A stretch of DNA of 7,692 nt from Cyclobacteriaceae bacterium (GCA_019751475.1 JAIENH010000082.1:1-7692), one strand, 5' to 3'; shown: positions 1 to 7,594, counted from the stretch's first letter. A program made the numbers and translations. Notes: generated from the sequence alone by a model not told the origin.

Positions 1-3000
1 CCCGATTGATCAATCACCTCCACTAATTCGATTTCATCACCGAGATACACCAGGCAGCCCTCAACTTTGGCATAGCCCATTTTTGTCAACGTCATCGCAT
101 AGGCTTCCATCTGCTCGCGATCACTCGATTTCTTTTTTCCCGTCTTATAATCGATGATGACAGCCCGGTTGCCATGGGTCACCACACGATCAAACCGGTG
201 CTCACGACCGCCCGGCAACAATACAGGTTCTTCCGTGCGCACAATCCACGGCTTGCCAAAGAATGGCGCTAATCGGGAATGCTCCAGCACTTTCATCACG
301 AGTGTTTGAATAGTTTCTTTCTCGGTAGGCCCCCACTCTCCCTCTCGCATAAATTTGTCGAGCGCTTTTTCGGCTTCGCTCTTGTAATGAATCCGCGCAA
401 GCACCTGGTGAACCAAGATGCCATAGTTGATTTTACTGCGCTTTTCTGTCTCATCAGAGAAAAATTCGGTGCCACGATTCTTGATTAAGAGCCGGTCGCG
501 CCAGTCGGTAGTATAGTAGTGGTCAAGTGATATGGTCGAGTGCTCGCTTGCCTTAGGTTGATACGGTTGAAGGCTCCCCATTTTAAATATTCGTCCATCG
601 AAAGAAGCGGACAGGGTAGCATTTCCATGAATGCTTTCGGCCAGAAGTGCTCCTGCCGTAGAAATTTTCCTTCCTTTCTCCGGGGGCAAAGGTGCCATCA
701 CTATCATTCCTTCTTCAGCACGCGTGAGCGCCACGTATAAAATATTGAGGTTGTCCAAATAGGCCAGTGAGCGCTCGTGGGTGTAGGCCTCGGCAAAAAC
801 TGTTTTCTCCAGAGACGAAGAATATTGCACTGCTAAAGGTCCCATCGTGTTAAACGGTGGCGCATCCGACCGTACCCACATCAGGGGCGGACGACCGTGA
901 TTGAGCGACCAATCGCAAAACGGCACTAACACAAATCGAAACTGCAGACCCTTGGCCTTGTGTATGGTCAGGATTGTAGCCGCATTGACATTGCCCGATA
1001 CTTTTATAGATGCTTTCTCCTTATCTTTGTTGTCAGCCCACCAGGTGAGAAATGAGTTAACATCATTTTTCTCCTGACCCGAAAACTCCAGGGCAAGATC
1101 TTGAAAGGCGTGCAGGTAAGCTAACTCGCTATCGTCTTTTCCTAATTCAAACAAGCGAATGATTTCTTCCGTCAACTCAAACACGGATAGCTTTCGCAGA
1201 AATAACTCGCGCTCCCAAAATGCAGTAGGCAAATTCTCTTTCCAGCGATCGGTATTGATGTGCTCAAACAAACCTGCATCAGTGGCTTTTTCCTTAGTAA
1301 CCTCGTACAACAATTGTGCTTTGGCAATCGCATCCACAGGATTTTGCAAATATTGCAGCGCACTAATGATAAGGTTGACAGAAGAACATGTATCCAATCG
1401 CAACGACTCATTTGACACTACATCATACCTATATTTTCCACTTGAATGTATCTGTTGATAGGTTAATAAATAGCTGGCAATGCGCTGACCCTCATCGTTT
1501 CTCCGCACCAAAAACGCTATATCTGATAGTGCAACGCCATTATCTTGTAACTTCTCAAGCCAACCCGGTAGCTCCTCTAAAGCCGCCTCGTAAATGTCTT
1601 CCCGTTTTTCTAAAAACTCAACATGCACAAATCCCAGCACATCCGGTCTCGCCACTTGTTGCTGCACATCGTCAAAAACATTTGTGTGAAGTGGACTTTC
1701 CACCAACTCCGAAATCCTCTTTGCGGCTTCTTCAAAAAGCGTATTATTGAATTTTACAATGTTGGAAGCGCTCCGGAAATTTTGTGGCAACGGTTGGGTA
1801 TCCGCTTCGTGGTGACCCAGGTCGCCCACAACTTTTGATTGCAGTAGTTCAGGATCACTGCCGCGCCAACGATAAATGGATTGCTTCACATCTCCCACTA
1901 CCAGGTTCTTGCGACCGGAATCGAGTGAGTCTTTAACGAGTGGTAGAAAATTTTTCCATTGATAGCCGGAGGTATCCTGAAACTCATCAATGAGATAATG
2001 TCGATACAGCGAGCCCACTTTCTCATAGACAAACGGAGTGTCGGTATCGCCAATAATCTTGTTTAGAAATGACGGGGCATCTGAGAGCAACATGACATTG
2101 TTTTGGTCTTTGTACTCTCGCAGTTTTTTGGTGATGTAGGTCAGCAGGCCGAAGGCATAAAAATTCTTCAACACTACTTCTGCCGACTTAAACGATGAAT
2201 AGTGACGTTGGTCATAGTCCACCATATCGCGCAAAGCAGGCATGAGCTGGCTCTCCACCAAGGTTCTGAGTTGAGGCCAGTCAGAACGCTTTTGATCAAA
2301 CCACTCCTTCGAATCTGTAAGCGAAGATTGAATGCGTGCTTTTGAAGAATCATAATATTCTTCATTGGCAAACACACTGAAATACCGAAAGGCCGTGCCG
2401 CTGTTTTTGTTTTTAAAATCGTTGACCGAAAGTCGGTGGTCGGATACGATCTTCAACGCCTTTACTGCCTTGGCCTTCATGGTTTGGCGATAGATGCCCA
2501 CTTCCTTCTGTAATTCGCGCAGTATCTTTTTATAGGTAGCGGGATCATTGCTTTCCTGCAAGATCTCCTCTTCCACCTCTTTGAACTGCTCGCGGAAAAT
2601 CTCCTTGGCAAAGTCTTGCAGTTCTACAGTCGTGTTCCAATTTTTTCCCTCCAGCAGTTTATCGCGCGAAAACTGCACGACCCATTGTGTTAATTCCTCA
2701 TCTTTTCCAAGCTCCACCATCACCTCGTCAATTACTTCGGCCAGCACGCGGTCATTATCAACTTCCAAACGGAAATTTCCCAGCAGGCCCGCCTCCCGTG
2801 TGAACGACCGGATGACACGCTGGAAAAAAGAATCGATGGTGCTGATAGAAAACTGGGAGTAGGAATGCAAAATGGCACTAAGCACTTCCTTGCTCTTCGA
2901 CTGTAGCTCGCGGTCGCTGAGTTGAAGTTCAGTCTTGATTTCTTCGCTCAGGTTGTTGGTGATGCCCCGTGCAAATTGATCCAGGTAAAGCAGGATACGG

Positions 3001-3164
3001 TCTTTCATTTCCTGCGTGGCCTTGTTGGCAAACGTCACCGCGAGGATGTAGCGAAAGTAGCCCGCCTGCCACCGCAGCGCGAGCAAGAGAAATTCCTTGG
3101 CGAGGGTGCGGGTTTTGCCCGAACCGGCCGATGACCGATAGATGGTAAACGAACTCAGTGAAAT
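1..3164 (-). CDS. UvrD/RecB-like (AddA-type) helicase with C-terminal PD-(D/E)XK nuclease, 3' end off window
   Basis: An ATP-dependent DNA helicase-nuclease of the RecB/AddA class, expected to process double-strand ends for recombination repair in the cytoplasm. I translated the minus strand by hand and found about 1054 codons with no stop. Numbering from a proposed ATT at 3162-3164: Walker A SSAGSGKT at 11-18, motif Ia TFANKAT at 44-50, STIDSFF at 108-114, Walker B LIDEFQDT at 391-398, motif III VGDVKQSIYRWR at 423-434, NFRS at 462-465, IAFLVR at 549-554, motif V TIHKAKGLQF at 733-742 and motif VI LYVALTRAEEGM at 809-820. The nuclease has H919 in GILVHQVL, D992 in FDRV, D1005 and K1007 in IDYK, and Q1018/Y1022 as the QxxxY pair. 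The visible C-terminus is probably within a few residues of the end. No canonical start codon precedes Walker A; ATT or CTG (3156-3158) fits the usual short N-terminus. The AddB-like partner would lie off the left edge. Function is confident, start is not. Confidence 0.93.
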   Translation of the reverse strand, partial: MSLSSFTIYRSSAGSGKTRTLAKEFLLLALRWQAGYFRYILAVTFANKATQEMKDRILLYLDQFARGITNNLSEEIKTELQLSDRELQSKSKEVLSAILHSYSQFSISTIDSFFQRVIRSFTREAGLLGNFRLEVDNDRVLAEVIDEVMVELGKDEELTQWVVQFSRDKLLEGKNWNTTVELQDFAKEIFREQFKEVEEEILQESNDPATYKKILRELQKEVGIYRQTMKAKAVKALKIVSDHRLSVNDFKNKNSGTAFRYFSVFANEEYYDSSKARIQSSLTDSKEWFDQKRSDWPQLRTLVESQLMPALRDMVDYDQRHYSSFKSAEVVLKNFYAFGLLTYITKKLREYKDQNNVMLLSDAPSFLNKIIGDTDTPFVYEKVGSLYRHYLIDEFQDTSGYQWKNFLPLVKDSLDSGRKNLVVGDVKQSIYRWRGSDPELLQSKVVGDLGHHEADTQPLPQNFRSASNIVKFNNTLFEEAAKRISELVESPLHTNVFDDVQQQVARPDVLGFVHVEFLEKREDIYEAALEELPGWLEKLQDNGVALSDIAFLVRRNDEGQRIASYLLTYQQIHSSGKYRYDVVSNESLRLDTCSSVNLIISALQYLQNPVDAIAKAQLLYEVTKEKATDAGLFEHINTDRWKENLPTAFWERELFLRKLSVFELTEEIIRLFELGKDDSELAYLHAFQDLALEFSGQEKNDVNSFLTWWADNKDKEKASIKVSGNVNAATILTIHKAKGLQFRFVLVPFCDWSLNHGRPPLMWVRSDAPPFNTMGPLAVQYSSSLEKTVFAEAYTHERSLAYLDNLNILYVALTRAEEGMIVMAPLPPEKGRKISTAGALLAESIHGNATLSASFDGRIFKMGSLQPYQPKASEHSTISLDHYYTTDWRDRLLIKNRGTEFFSDETEKRSKINYGILVHQVLARIHYKSEAEKALDKFMREGEWGPTEKETIQTLVMKVLEHSRLAPFFGKPWIVRTEEPVLLPGGREHRFDRVVTHGNRAVIIDYKTGKKKSSDREQMEAYAMTLTKMGYAKVEGCLVYLGDEIELVEVIDQS

Positions 3165-3199
3165 CGATTTTTTACGTTGTACGAGTTACAACTTTATAT

Positions 3200-3308
3200 C
3201 GAATGATGAAAATTAAAAAGGGTGTACTCCGAATTTTCAATTTACTTGCTTTCCCGCTGATTTCGCGCTGATTTAAGACCGCAGATTTTCGCAGAAAATT
3301 TTCATTCG
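3200..3308. repeat. Intergenic CGCTGATTT/CGCAGA repeat block inside imperfect inverted arms
   Basis: This block fills most of the gap between the helicase and transporter genes. The 9-mer CGCTGATTT occurs exactly twice, at 3255-3263 and 3266-3274, an 11-bp step. It is followed by CGCAGATTTT at 3280-3289 and CGCAGAAAA at 3290-3298; the reverse complement reads as TCTGCG and AATCAGCG units. Outside these, CGAATGATGAAAATT (3200-3214) and AATTTTCATTCG (3297-3308) are inverted copies differing by a 3-base insertion, so the block resembles a roughly 110-bp REP- or MITE-like element. I recall similar AATCTGCG/AATCAGCG strings between genes in Bacteroidota, but that is memory, not a search. The rest of 3165-3329 shows no gene and no convincing terminator. 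Confidence 0.5.
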
Positions 3309-3329
3309 CTCATTAAAAATCATCGCCTT

Positions 3330-4250
3330 TCACTTCTGGCGACTGATGATGAATACACCAATCAAAATCATAGCAGTACCGGCTAATTGCCACACCGTAA
3401 CCGATTCATTCAGAAATATATACGCCAGCAAAATGGTTGACACTGGGCCCACGCTTCCAACAATAGCTGCATTGTTGGCACCGATGCGATTGATGGAGGC
3501 TGTTACCAAATACGAAGGAATGACGGTAGAAAAAATCGCCATCAAAAAACTATACACATAAACCATCAGCGGCAAATGAAACAGCGAGACAGAACTGCCG
3601 ATAAAAAAATGGAGCAGCACACCTATCGAAGCAAAGCCCATGGCATAGCTGTTGAATTTGGTAGCACCCACCTGGGGAATGAGTCTTCCGCTACCCACAA
3701 TATAGGCTGCGTAGGTAAAGGCACAGACAAAAATCAGCAGCGAACCGTATAGAAAATTTGAGGTTTGGTTCTGCTCAAGCACTACCTCATTGAAAAAGGC
3801 AAGCGACAAGCCGCCATACGTGATCACCAGGGCGAGCCATTGCAAAGGCTTGATCTTCGTTTTAAAAATCAGCGAAGACATGAGCAGCACCAACGTAGGA
3901 TAAATAAACAAAATCAACCGCTCGATGCCAGCTGACACAAACTGGAGTCCGAGAAAATCAAGCAGGCTGCTAATGTAATAGCCCAGGCAGCCGATCACCG
4001 CGATGTACAGCCATTGCGGCAGCGTGAATTTTACATTCGTACTCTTGGAAGAAGAAGCAAAAGCCGTGATGGCAAAGAAAGGAATGGAGAACACCATCCT
4101 CAGCGCCAGCAACGTGAGTGCATCAATAGTAGTGTCGCGGTACGCTAGCTTGACGAAGATAGCCTTGGTAGAAAAACACACCGCTCCGGCCAGGGCGATG
4201 ATAACACCCTGCACAAAATACAGACGCCTGGACGGAGATGACGTACCCAC
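3330..4250 (-). CDS. EamA-family (DMT superfamily) membrane transporter
   Basis: A 306-residue inner-membrane permease of the drug/metabolite transporter superfamily; the substrate cannot be told from sequence. It is the usual family length and consists of two EamA repeats, roughly residues 15-152 and 166-304, each with about five hydrophobic helices. Typical features are FSTKAIFVKLAYRD after the first helix, AGIERLILFIYPTLV around 108-122, and the C-terminal signature GSVGPVSTILLAYIFLNES at 265-283 followed by a last helix ending in SRQK. The first possible start is GTG at 4248-4250, because an in-frame TAA lies upstream at 4275-4277. A second GTG at 4212-4214 (V13) would give an N-terminus starting directly before helix 1 and is equally plausible. 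It lies upstream of the helicase on the same strand with a 165-bp repeat-bearing gap, so co-transcription is uncertain, and it is divergent from the patatin gene. Confidence 0.9.
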   Translation of the reverse strand: MGTSSPSRRLYFVQGVIIALAGAVCFSTKAIFVKLAYRDTTIDALTLLALRMVFSIPFFAITAFASSSKSTNVKFTLPQWLYIAVIGCLGYYISSLLDFLGLQFVSAGIERLILFIYPTLVLLMSSLIFKTKIKPLQWLALVITYGGLSLAFFNEVVLEQNQTSNFLYGSLLIFVCAFTYAAYIVGSGRLIPQVGATKFNSYAMGFASIGVLLHFFIGSSVSLFHLPLMVYVYSFLMAIFSTVIPSYLVTASINRIGANNAAIVGSVGPVSTILLAYIFLNESVTVWQLAGTAMILIGVFIISRQK

Positions 4251-4342
4251 CGGGCCGCAAAGATGGTCTGATTTTTATAAATCCTTGCGTGCATCTTCGC
4301 GATTCTCATTTCATTTTCCTACCTTGAAATCGTACACTGTCT
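4251..4342. promoter_or_regulatory. Divergent intergenic region with candidate Bacteroidota-type promoters
   Basis: This 92-bp spacer must carry the start signals for both the transporter (left) and the patatin gene (right). On the minus strand CATCTTTGC (4257-4265) differs by one base from the TATCTTTGC form of the Bacteroidota -7 element (TAnnTTTG). It ends only six bases from the GTG at 4250, which would make a leaderless message or favour the internal GTG at 4214. On the plus strand TACCTTGA (4320-4327) is a weaker match, 15 bases before the ATG. I see no well-spaced TTG -33 element for either, so these are weak candidates. Confidence 0.25.
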
Positions 4343-6625
4343 ATGGCAAGATTAATTCGATTTACAGACGCACTCTTCTATTCGTTCCCTGTGCAGTTGC
4401 TCCTCACCAACCTGAAGCGCAACCACGTGCTGATTCTGTGCTGGATCATTCTCTTCGCCATGATCACGGGAAATTTTGGAAAGTACCTCGGCATCCCCTA
4501 CCTCTTTCTTGACCCGGAGTATCTCAACAAAGTAAATTTCACCAGCTTCTTTATCATCGGGGTGATGGTGTCGGGCTTTACGGCTGCGTTCAACATTACC
4601 TGCTACATATCAGACGGCCACAGGTTTTCGTTTGTGGGTGCTCTGCGCAGACCCTTTGCCAAATTCAGCCTGAACAACAGTGTGTTGCCTGTGGCTTTCC
4701 TGATCACGTACCTCTACCAGATGATCAGCTTTCAAACGAATAATGAATACACCTCCAACCTTGAACTGGTGGAAGAGTTAGGCGGCTTCTTTGCCGGCTA
4801 CCTGGCCATGGCAGGTTTACTGCAAATCTATTTCTACTTCACGCAAAAAGACATTTTCAAGTACATGGTCTGCCGCCTGGACGAAAAAATTAAAAGCAAT
4901 ATGAAAGTGACGCGCGCCAGCGCCATGCGCAAGCTTGACACGGCACGCAAAAAGCAAGTGCGGGTAGATAACTATTTCGACTACGATTTGCGATTCAAAC
5001 AAGTAAATGACGAAAAAGATTTTTACGACAAGAGCACTATAATCCAGGTATTTGATCAAAATCAATTCAACCTTATCGTCATCGAGTTATTCATCTTCGC
5101 CATGGTGCTCACGCTGGGCATCTTCAAAGACTATCCGGCTTTTCAATTTCCTGCGGCCGCGAGTTTCATGATCTTCCTCACCATCTTCGTCATGCTATCG
5201 GGAGCTTTCTCGTATTGGTTTGGCGGATGGTCGGCTACGATGGCTTTAATATTATTCTTGGTTCTTAATCACCTGGTTGGCGAAGGATGGCTCACCAAAA
5301 AGTATCAGGCCTTCGGCTTGAATTACAAAGCCGCGCCTGTAGAGTACACCATTGAAGAACTCAAAAAAATAAACGATAGCACGAGCATCGCGGGTGCTCG
5401 TGAGCACACCATCGGCATTTTAAATAATTGGAAAAAGAAATTTGGCGATAGCACTCCGCCCAAGATGGTGTTTGTATGCGCCAGCGGTGGTGGCAAGCGG
5501 GCCGCGCTCTGGACATTGAACGCCATGCAAAAAGCCGACAGCCTCACGGGTGGCAAGATGATGAACCAATGTATTCTCATCACGGGTGCTTCGGGCGGGC
5601 TCATTGGCGCCAGCTACTTTCGTGAAATTATTTTACGGCACAAACTGGGCGAACCCATCGGGCCGTATTCAAAACGCCACCGCGATGAAATCGCCACCGA
5701 CAATCTCAACCCACTTATCTTCAGCCTGCTGGCCAATGATTTGTTTGTCGGTTTCAGCAAGTTTGAATATGCGGGCCAACGCTATTCGCGCGACCGTGGC
5801 TACACCTTCGAGGAGCAACTGAACCTTGACACGGAAAACCTTATGGACAAAACCATCTCCGACTACCAACAGCCGGAGGCGGAAGCCATCGTGCCGATGG
5901 TGATACTCTCTCCCACCATTGTGAATGATGGACGAAAACTCTACATCGCTGCGCAACCGGTATCGTACATGAATGCTGAGATTCTAAACTTCCCTTTATA
6001 CACTAACCCAAAGTTGAGCGGAGTAGATTTTCAAAAAATGTTTGCCTACCACGGTGGCAGCGACCTGCGCTTTTTATCAGCCTTACGTATGAGCGCGACC
6101 TTTCCCTATATCACGCCTAATACCACGCTACCCACGAGCCCTCCTATCCAGATCATGGATGCGGGTATCTCGGATAATTTTGGCATCACCGATGCCATTC
6201 GGTTTTTATATTCCTTCCGGGAATGGATCGCCAAAAACACTTCGGGCATCGTGATTGTATCGATACGCGATTCACCCAAGTTGGCACCCATCTCCGAAGA
6301 AAAAGGCAACACGATCATTGACGATTTCACACAGCCCATTGCAAGTGTGTACAACAACTTTGAAAATTTTCAAGACATCACCAACGACAACCTCGTAGGC
6401 TATGCCCACACCTGGTTTGAAGGCAGCATCGACCGGGTGGACATTCAATACATGCCCACCGGCTACTCACCCATTCTTCAAAAGATGGACAGCATACGTC
6501 AGCACAGTGCGCGCGCCTCACTAAGTTGGCGCCTGACCACCCGCGAAAAACAAGGCATTGTAGAGACCATCAACACACCCGCCAACAAAGCAGCGATGGA
6601 GAAGTTGGTGAGGTTGATAAGATAA
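4343..6625 (+). CDS. Multi-pass membrane patatin-like phospholipase
   Basis: A 760-residue membrane-anchored lipid acyl hydrolase of the patatin family, which uses a Ser-Asp dyad on phospholipid or acyl-ester substrates. The N-terminal half has about seven hydrophobic stretches, near residues 29-46, 67-89, 112-129, 146-166, 242-262, 272-291 and 297-313. A charged, probably soluble loop at 170-240 separates the fourth and fifth. The catalytic domain begins near 372: oxyanion-hole glycines GGGKR at 382-386, nucleophile elbow GASGG at 415-419 with Ser417, MSATFPYITP before the dyad acid, and DAG at 606-608 with Asp606, followed by SDNFG. All catalytic residues are present, so it should be active. 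It is much longer than simple RssA-type patatins of about 300 residues because of the membrane half. ATG at 4343 has no strong Shine-Dalgarno sequence. It is transcribed away from the transporter, and I see no hairpin terminator after the TAA. Substrate and role are unknown. Confidence 0.92.
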   Translation: MARLIRFTDALFYSFPVQLLLTNLKRNHVLILCWIILFAMITGNFGKYLGIPYLFLDPEYLNKVNFTSFFIIGVMVSGFTAAFNITCYISDGHRFSFVGALRRPFAKFSLNNSVLPVAFLITYLYQMISFQTNNEYTSNLELVEELGGFFAGYLAMAGLLQIYFYFTQKDIFKYMVCRLDEKIKSNMKVTRASAMRKLDTARKKQVRVDNYFDYDLRFKQVNDEKDFYDKSTIIQVFDQNQFNLIVIELFIFAMVLTLGIFKDYPAFQFPAAASFMIFLTIFVMLSGAFSYWFGGWSATMALILFLVLNHLVGEGWLTKKYQAFGLNYKAAPVEYTIEELKKINDSTSIAGAREHTIGILNNWKKKFGDSTPPKMVFVCASGGGKRAALWTLNAMQKADSLTGGKMMNQCILITGASGGLIGASYFREIILRHKLGEPIGPYSKRHRDEIATDNLNPLIFSLLANDLFVGFSKFEYAGQRYSRDRGYTFEEQLNLDTENLMDKTISDYQQPEAEAIVPMVILSPTIVNDGRKLYIAAQPVSYMNAEILNFPLYTNPKLSGVDFQKMFAYHGGSDLRFLSALRMSATFPYITPNTTLPTSPPIQIMDAGISDNFGITDAIRFLYSFREWIAKNTSGIVIVSIRDSPKLAPISEEKGNTIIDDFTQPIASVYNNFENFQDITNDNLVGYAHTWFEGSIDRVDIQYMPTGYSPILQKMDSIRQHSARASLSWRLTTREKQGIVETINTPANKAAMEKLVRLIR

Positions 6626-6693
6626 TGGTTGTTGTAAATGGATTCGGTTTGGTACTAAGCTTTTCTATAAAAAATTGGCGATAAACTTTAAAA
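6626..6693 (+). other. Spacer at the composition boundary
   Basis: Sixty-eight bases between the patatin stop and the next start. It is AT-rich and marks the change from the more GC-balanced left part to the AT-rich right part. I see no hairpin terminator and no clear TAnnTTTG promoter; TAAACTTT just before the ATG at 6694 is only a loose resemblance. Confidence 0.4.
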
Positions 6694-7290
6694 ATGAACG
6701 ACATTTTAAGCTGCATTCTGACAGGGTTTAAATTTGACAACACTGTAAAGTTTGACAATTCAAATCCATTAGTTCTTAGTTATGAGTTTGCTCCCGTTGG
6801 ACTAGTTAAGATTGCCTTATCAACATATACCGTCCTCGTAAACAAAAAGCAGACAAACTATCCAGTATTAGCTGGAATTTGTAGAAATGCTTTTGAAAAC
6901 GAACAAGAACCGCCTTTAATAAATGAAGAGTTCTTATCGACTGGAATAAAAAATTACAAGTATCCAACGGAGTTTAGAGAAAAAGCAATGCACTTACTAC
7001 GTCATCTTTACAATAAGGGTGGAAAAGCTTATAAAACATTTGACTTATCGTCACCCCGTGACTATCCTATTTGTTATGGAGAGGAAATAGATGAGTTCAA
7101 TCGGGTCATGAATTTTCTTGAGGACAAATATTTAATCAAATGGAAAGACTCGAACGAATTTGGGCGACACAGGAAAAAATACCTTTCAGTTCAGCTTACT
7201 GACTCTGGAATCGAGCAAATTGATAAAGAATTGCCTGCGATTCCGCTAATTGGACTCGTAACTCAAAAGAATTACAACTTGGAACATTGA
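6694..7290 (+). CDS. Unrecognised protein with winged-helix-like segment, N-terminal part of a frameshifted gene
   Basis: The frame encodes 198 residues. I do not recognise the family. Residues 1-90 form a mixed domain without signal peptide or membrane helix and include APVGLVKIAL (33-42) and PPLINEEFL (73-81). Residues about 91-180 look like a winged-helix fold: a helix at 92-108, FNRVMNFLEDKYLIKW (135-150), then a basic turn GRHRKKYLSVQLTDSGIEQI (157-176). The conserved-looking text stops at GLVTQK (187-192), and the last six residues before the TGA look unlike protein. The next frame (+1) continues with protein-like sequence from 7271 and meets an in-frame TAA just upstream at 7259-7261, so a single extra base within 7262-7287 best explains the stop. 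The repaired product would be about 299 residues. DNA here is clearly more AT-rich than the patatin gene, suggesting transfer. It may be non-functional if the shift is real. Confidence 0.75.
   Translation: MNDILSCILTGFKFDNTVKFDNSNPLVLSYEFAPVGLVKIALSTYTVLVNKKQTNYPVLAGICRNAFENEQEPPLINEEFLSTGIKNYKYPTEFREKAMHLLRHLYNKGGKAYKTFDLSSPRDYPICYGEEIDEFNRVMNFLEDKYLIKWKDSNEFGRHRKKYLSVQLTDSGIEQIDKELPAIPLIGLVTQKNYNLEH
7262..7287 (+). other. Inferred +1 frameshift site
   Basis: Frame 6694-7290 ends at TGA 7288-7290, while the +1 frame is blocked by TAA at 7259-7261 and open from 7262 to 7591. Any join must therefore fall in this interval. The short A-run in CAAAAGAATT (7264-7273) is the simplest place: dropping the A at 7270 gives GLVTQK followed by ITTWNIETD. 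It could be a real mutation, a sequencing or assembly error, or less likely programmed frameshifting, for which I see no known signal. Confidence 0.65.
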
Positions 7291-7345
7291 AACAGATATA
7301 AAAATTAGTCACGCACAGGACCTCTTTTTTCAAGAACCAAGGACT

Positions 7346-7594
7346 ATGGATAAAATGAGATCTGCATGTGAGACATTGATTTACATACTCGAACCATTAA
7401 GAAAAGATTTAGAAACGTATTTTAAACAAAAGGACATCAGTGATTTTTTCCAAATAGTGAACAATTTTGACATACGACATAATAAAGAAAGTACGAAGGA
7501 CATTATTCATGAAGAACAGTTGGAGTGGATTTACTTCTCCTTGCTAAATACTATTAACACTTATACGAAACTTCAAAAAAAAATCAAACCATGA
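7346..7594 (+). CDS. Helical C-terminal part of the frameshifted gene (82 residues from ATG)
   Basis: Read from the ATG at 7346 this is a small, almost wholly helical, soluble protein of 82 residues. It is more likely the C-terminal domain of the gene starting at 6694: the same frame is open back to 7262 and encodes protein-like text before the ATG, including KISHAQDLFFQEPR at 7301-7342. Visible features are ACETLIYILEPLRKDLETYF early on, then SDFFQIVNNFDIRHNKE and a last helix EEQLEWIYFSLLNTI ending in a lysine-rich tail. The compact helical layout with an RHN motif recalls HEPN-like or abortive-infection C-terminal domains, but the classical R-x4-6-H spacing is not present, so I do not assign it. 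If expressed alone from 7346 it would lack about 25 native residues. Its TGA overlaps the next ATG in an ATGA arrangement (7591-7594). Confidence 0.65.
   Translation: MDKMRSACETLIYILEPLRKDLETYFKQKDISDFFQIVNNFDIRHNKESTKDIIHEEQLEWIYFSLLNTINTYTKLQKKIKP

Noticed and set aside
279..740. Plus-strand open frames at 279-488 and 540-740
   Set aside because: Antisense to the nuclease domain and the region after motif VI of the helicase gene.
1159..1838. Plus-strand open frames at 1159-1458, 1388-1750 and 1623-1838
   Set aside because: They lie opposite the continuous helicase frame, which carries motifs Walker B to V across the same interval; the products are low-complexity and unlike proteins.
2174..2377. 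Minus-strand 67-residue frame, and a similar one at 1172-1411
   Set aside because: Out of frame within the helicase, which is open through both intervals.
2548..3134. Plus-strand frames at 2548-2862 and 2922-3134
   Set aside because: Antisense to the N-terminal helicase motifs; the serine-rich product of the first is typical of a reverse-strand shadow.
3250..3300. CRISPR array
   Set aside because: The repeated units are 9-10 bases with 1-5 base gaps, far too short for repeats and spacers.
3165..3329. Rho-independent terminator after the transporter
   Set aside because: The only pairing is the distant imperfect arms about 80 bases apart; there is no compact GC-rich stem followed by a T-run on the minus strand.
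4003..4512. Plus-strand 169-residue frame crossing the intergenic spacer
   Set aside because: It overlaps the transporter antisense and the patatin start in another frame; both overlapped genes have strong family signatures.
5323..5956. Frames at 5323-5604 (minus), 5586-5822 (plus) and 5669-5956 (minus)
   Set aside because: Shadows of the patatin catalytic domain, whose motifs are in the 4343 frame.
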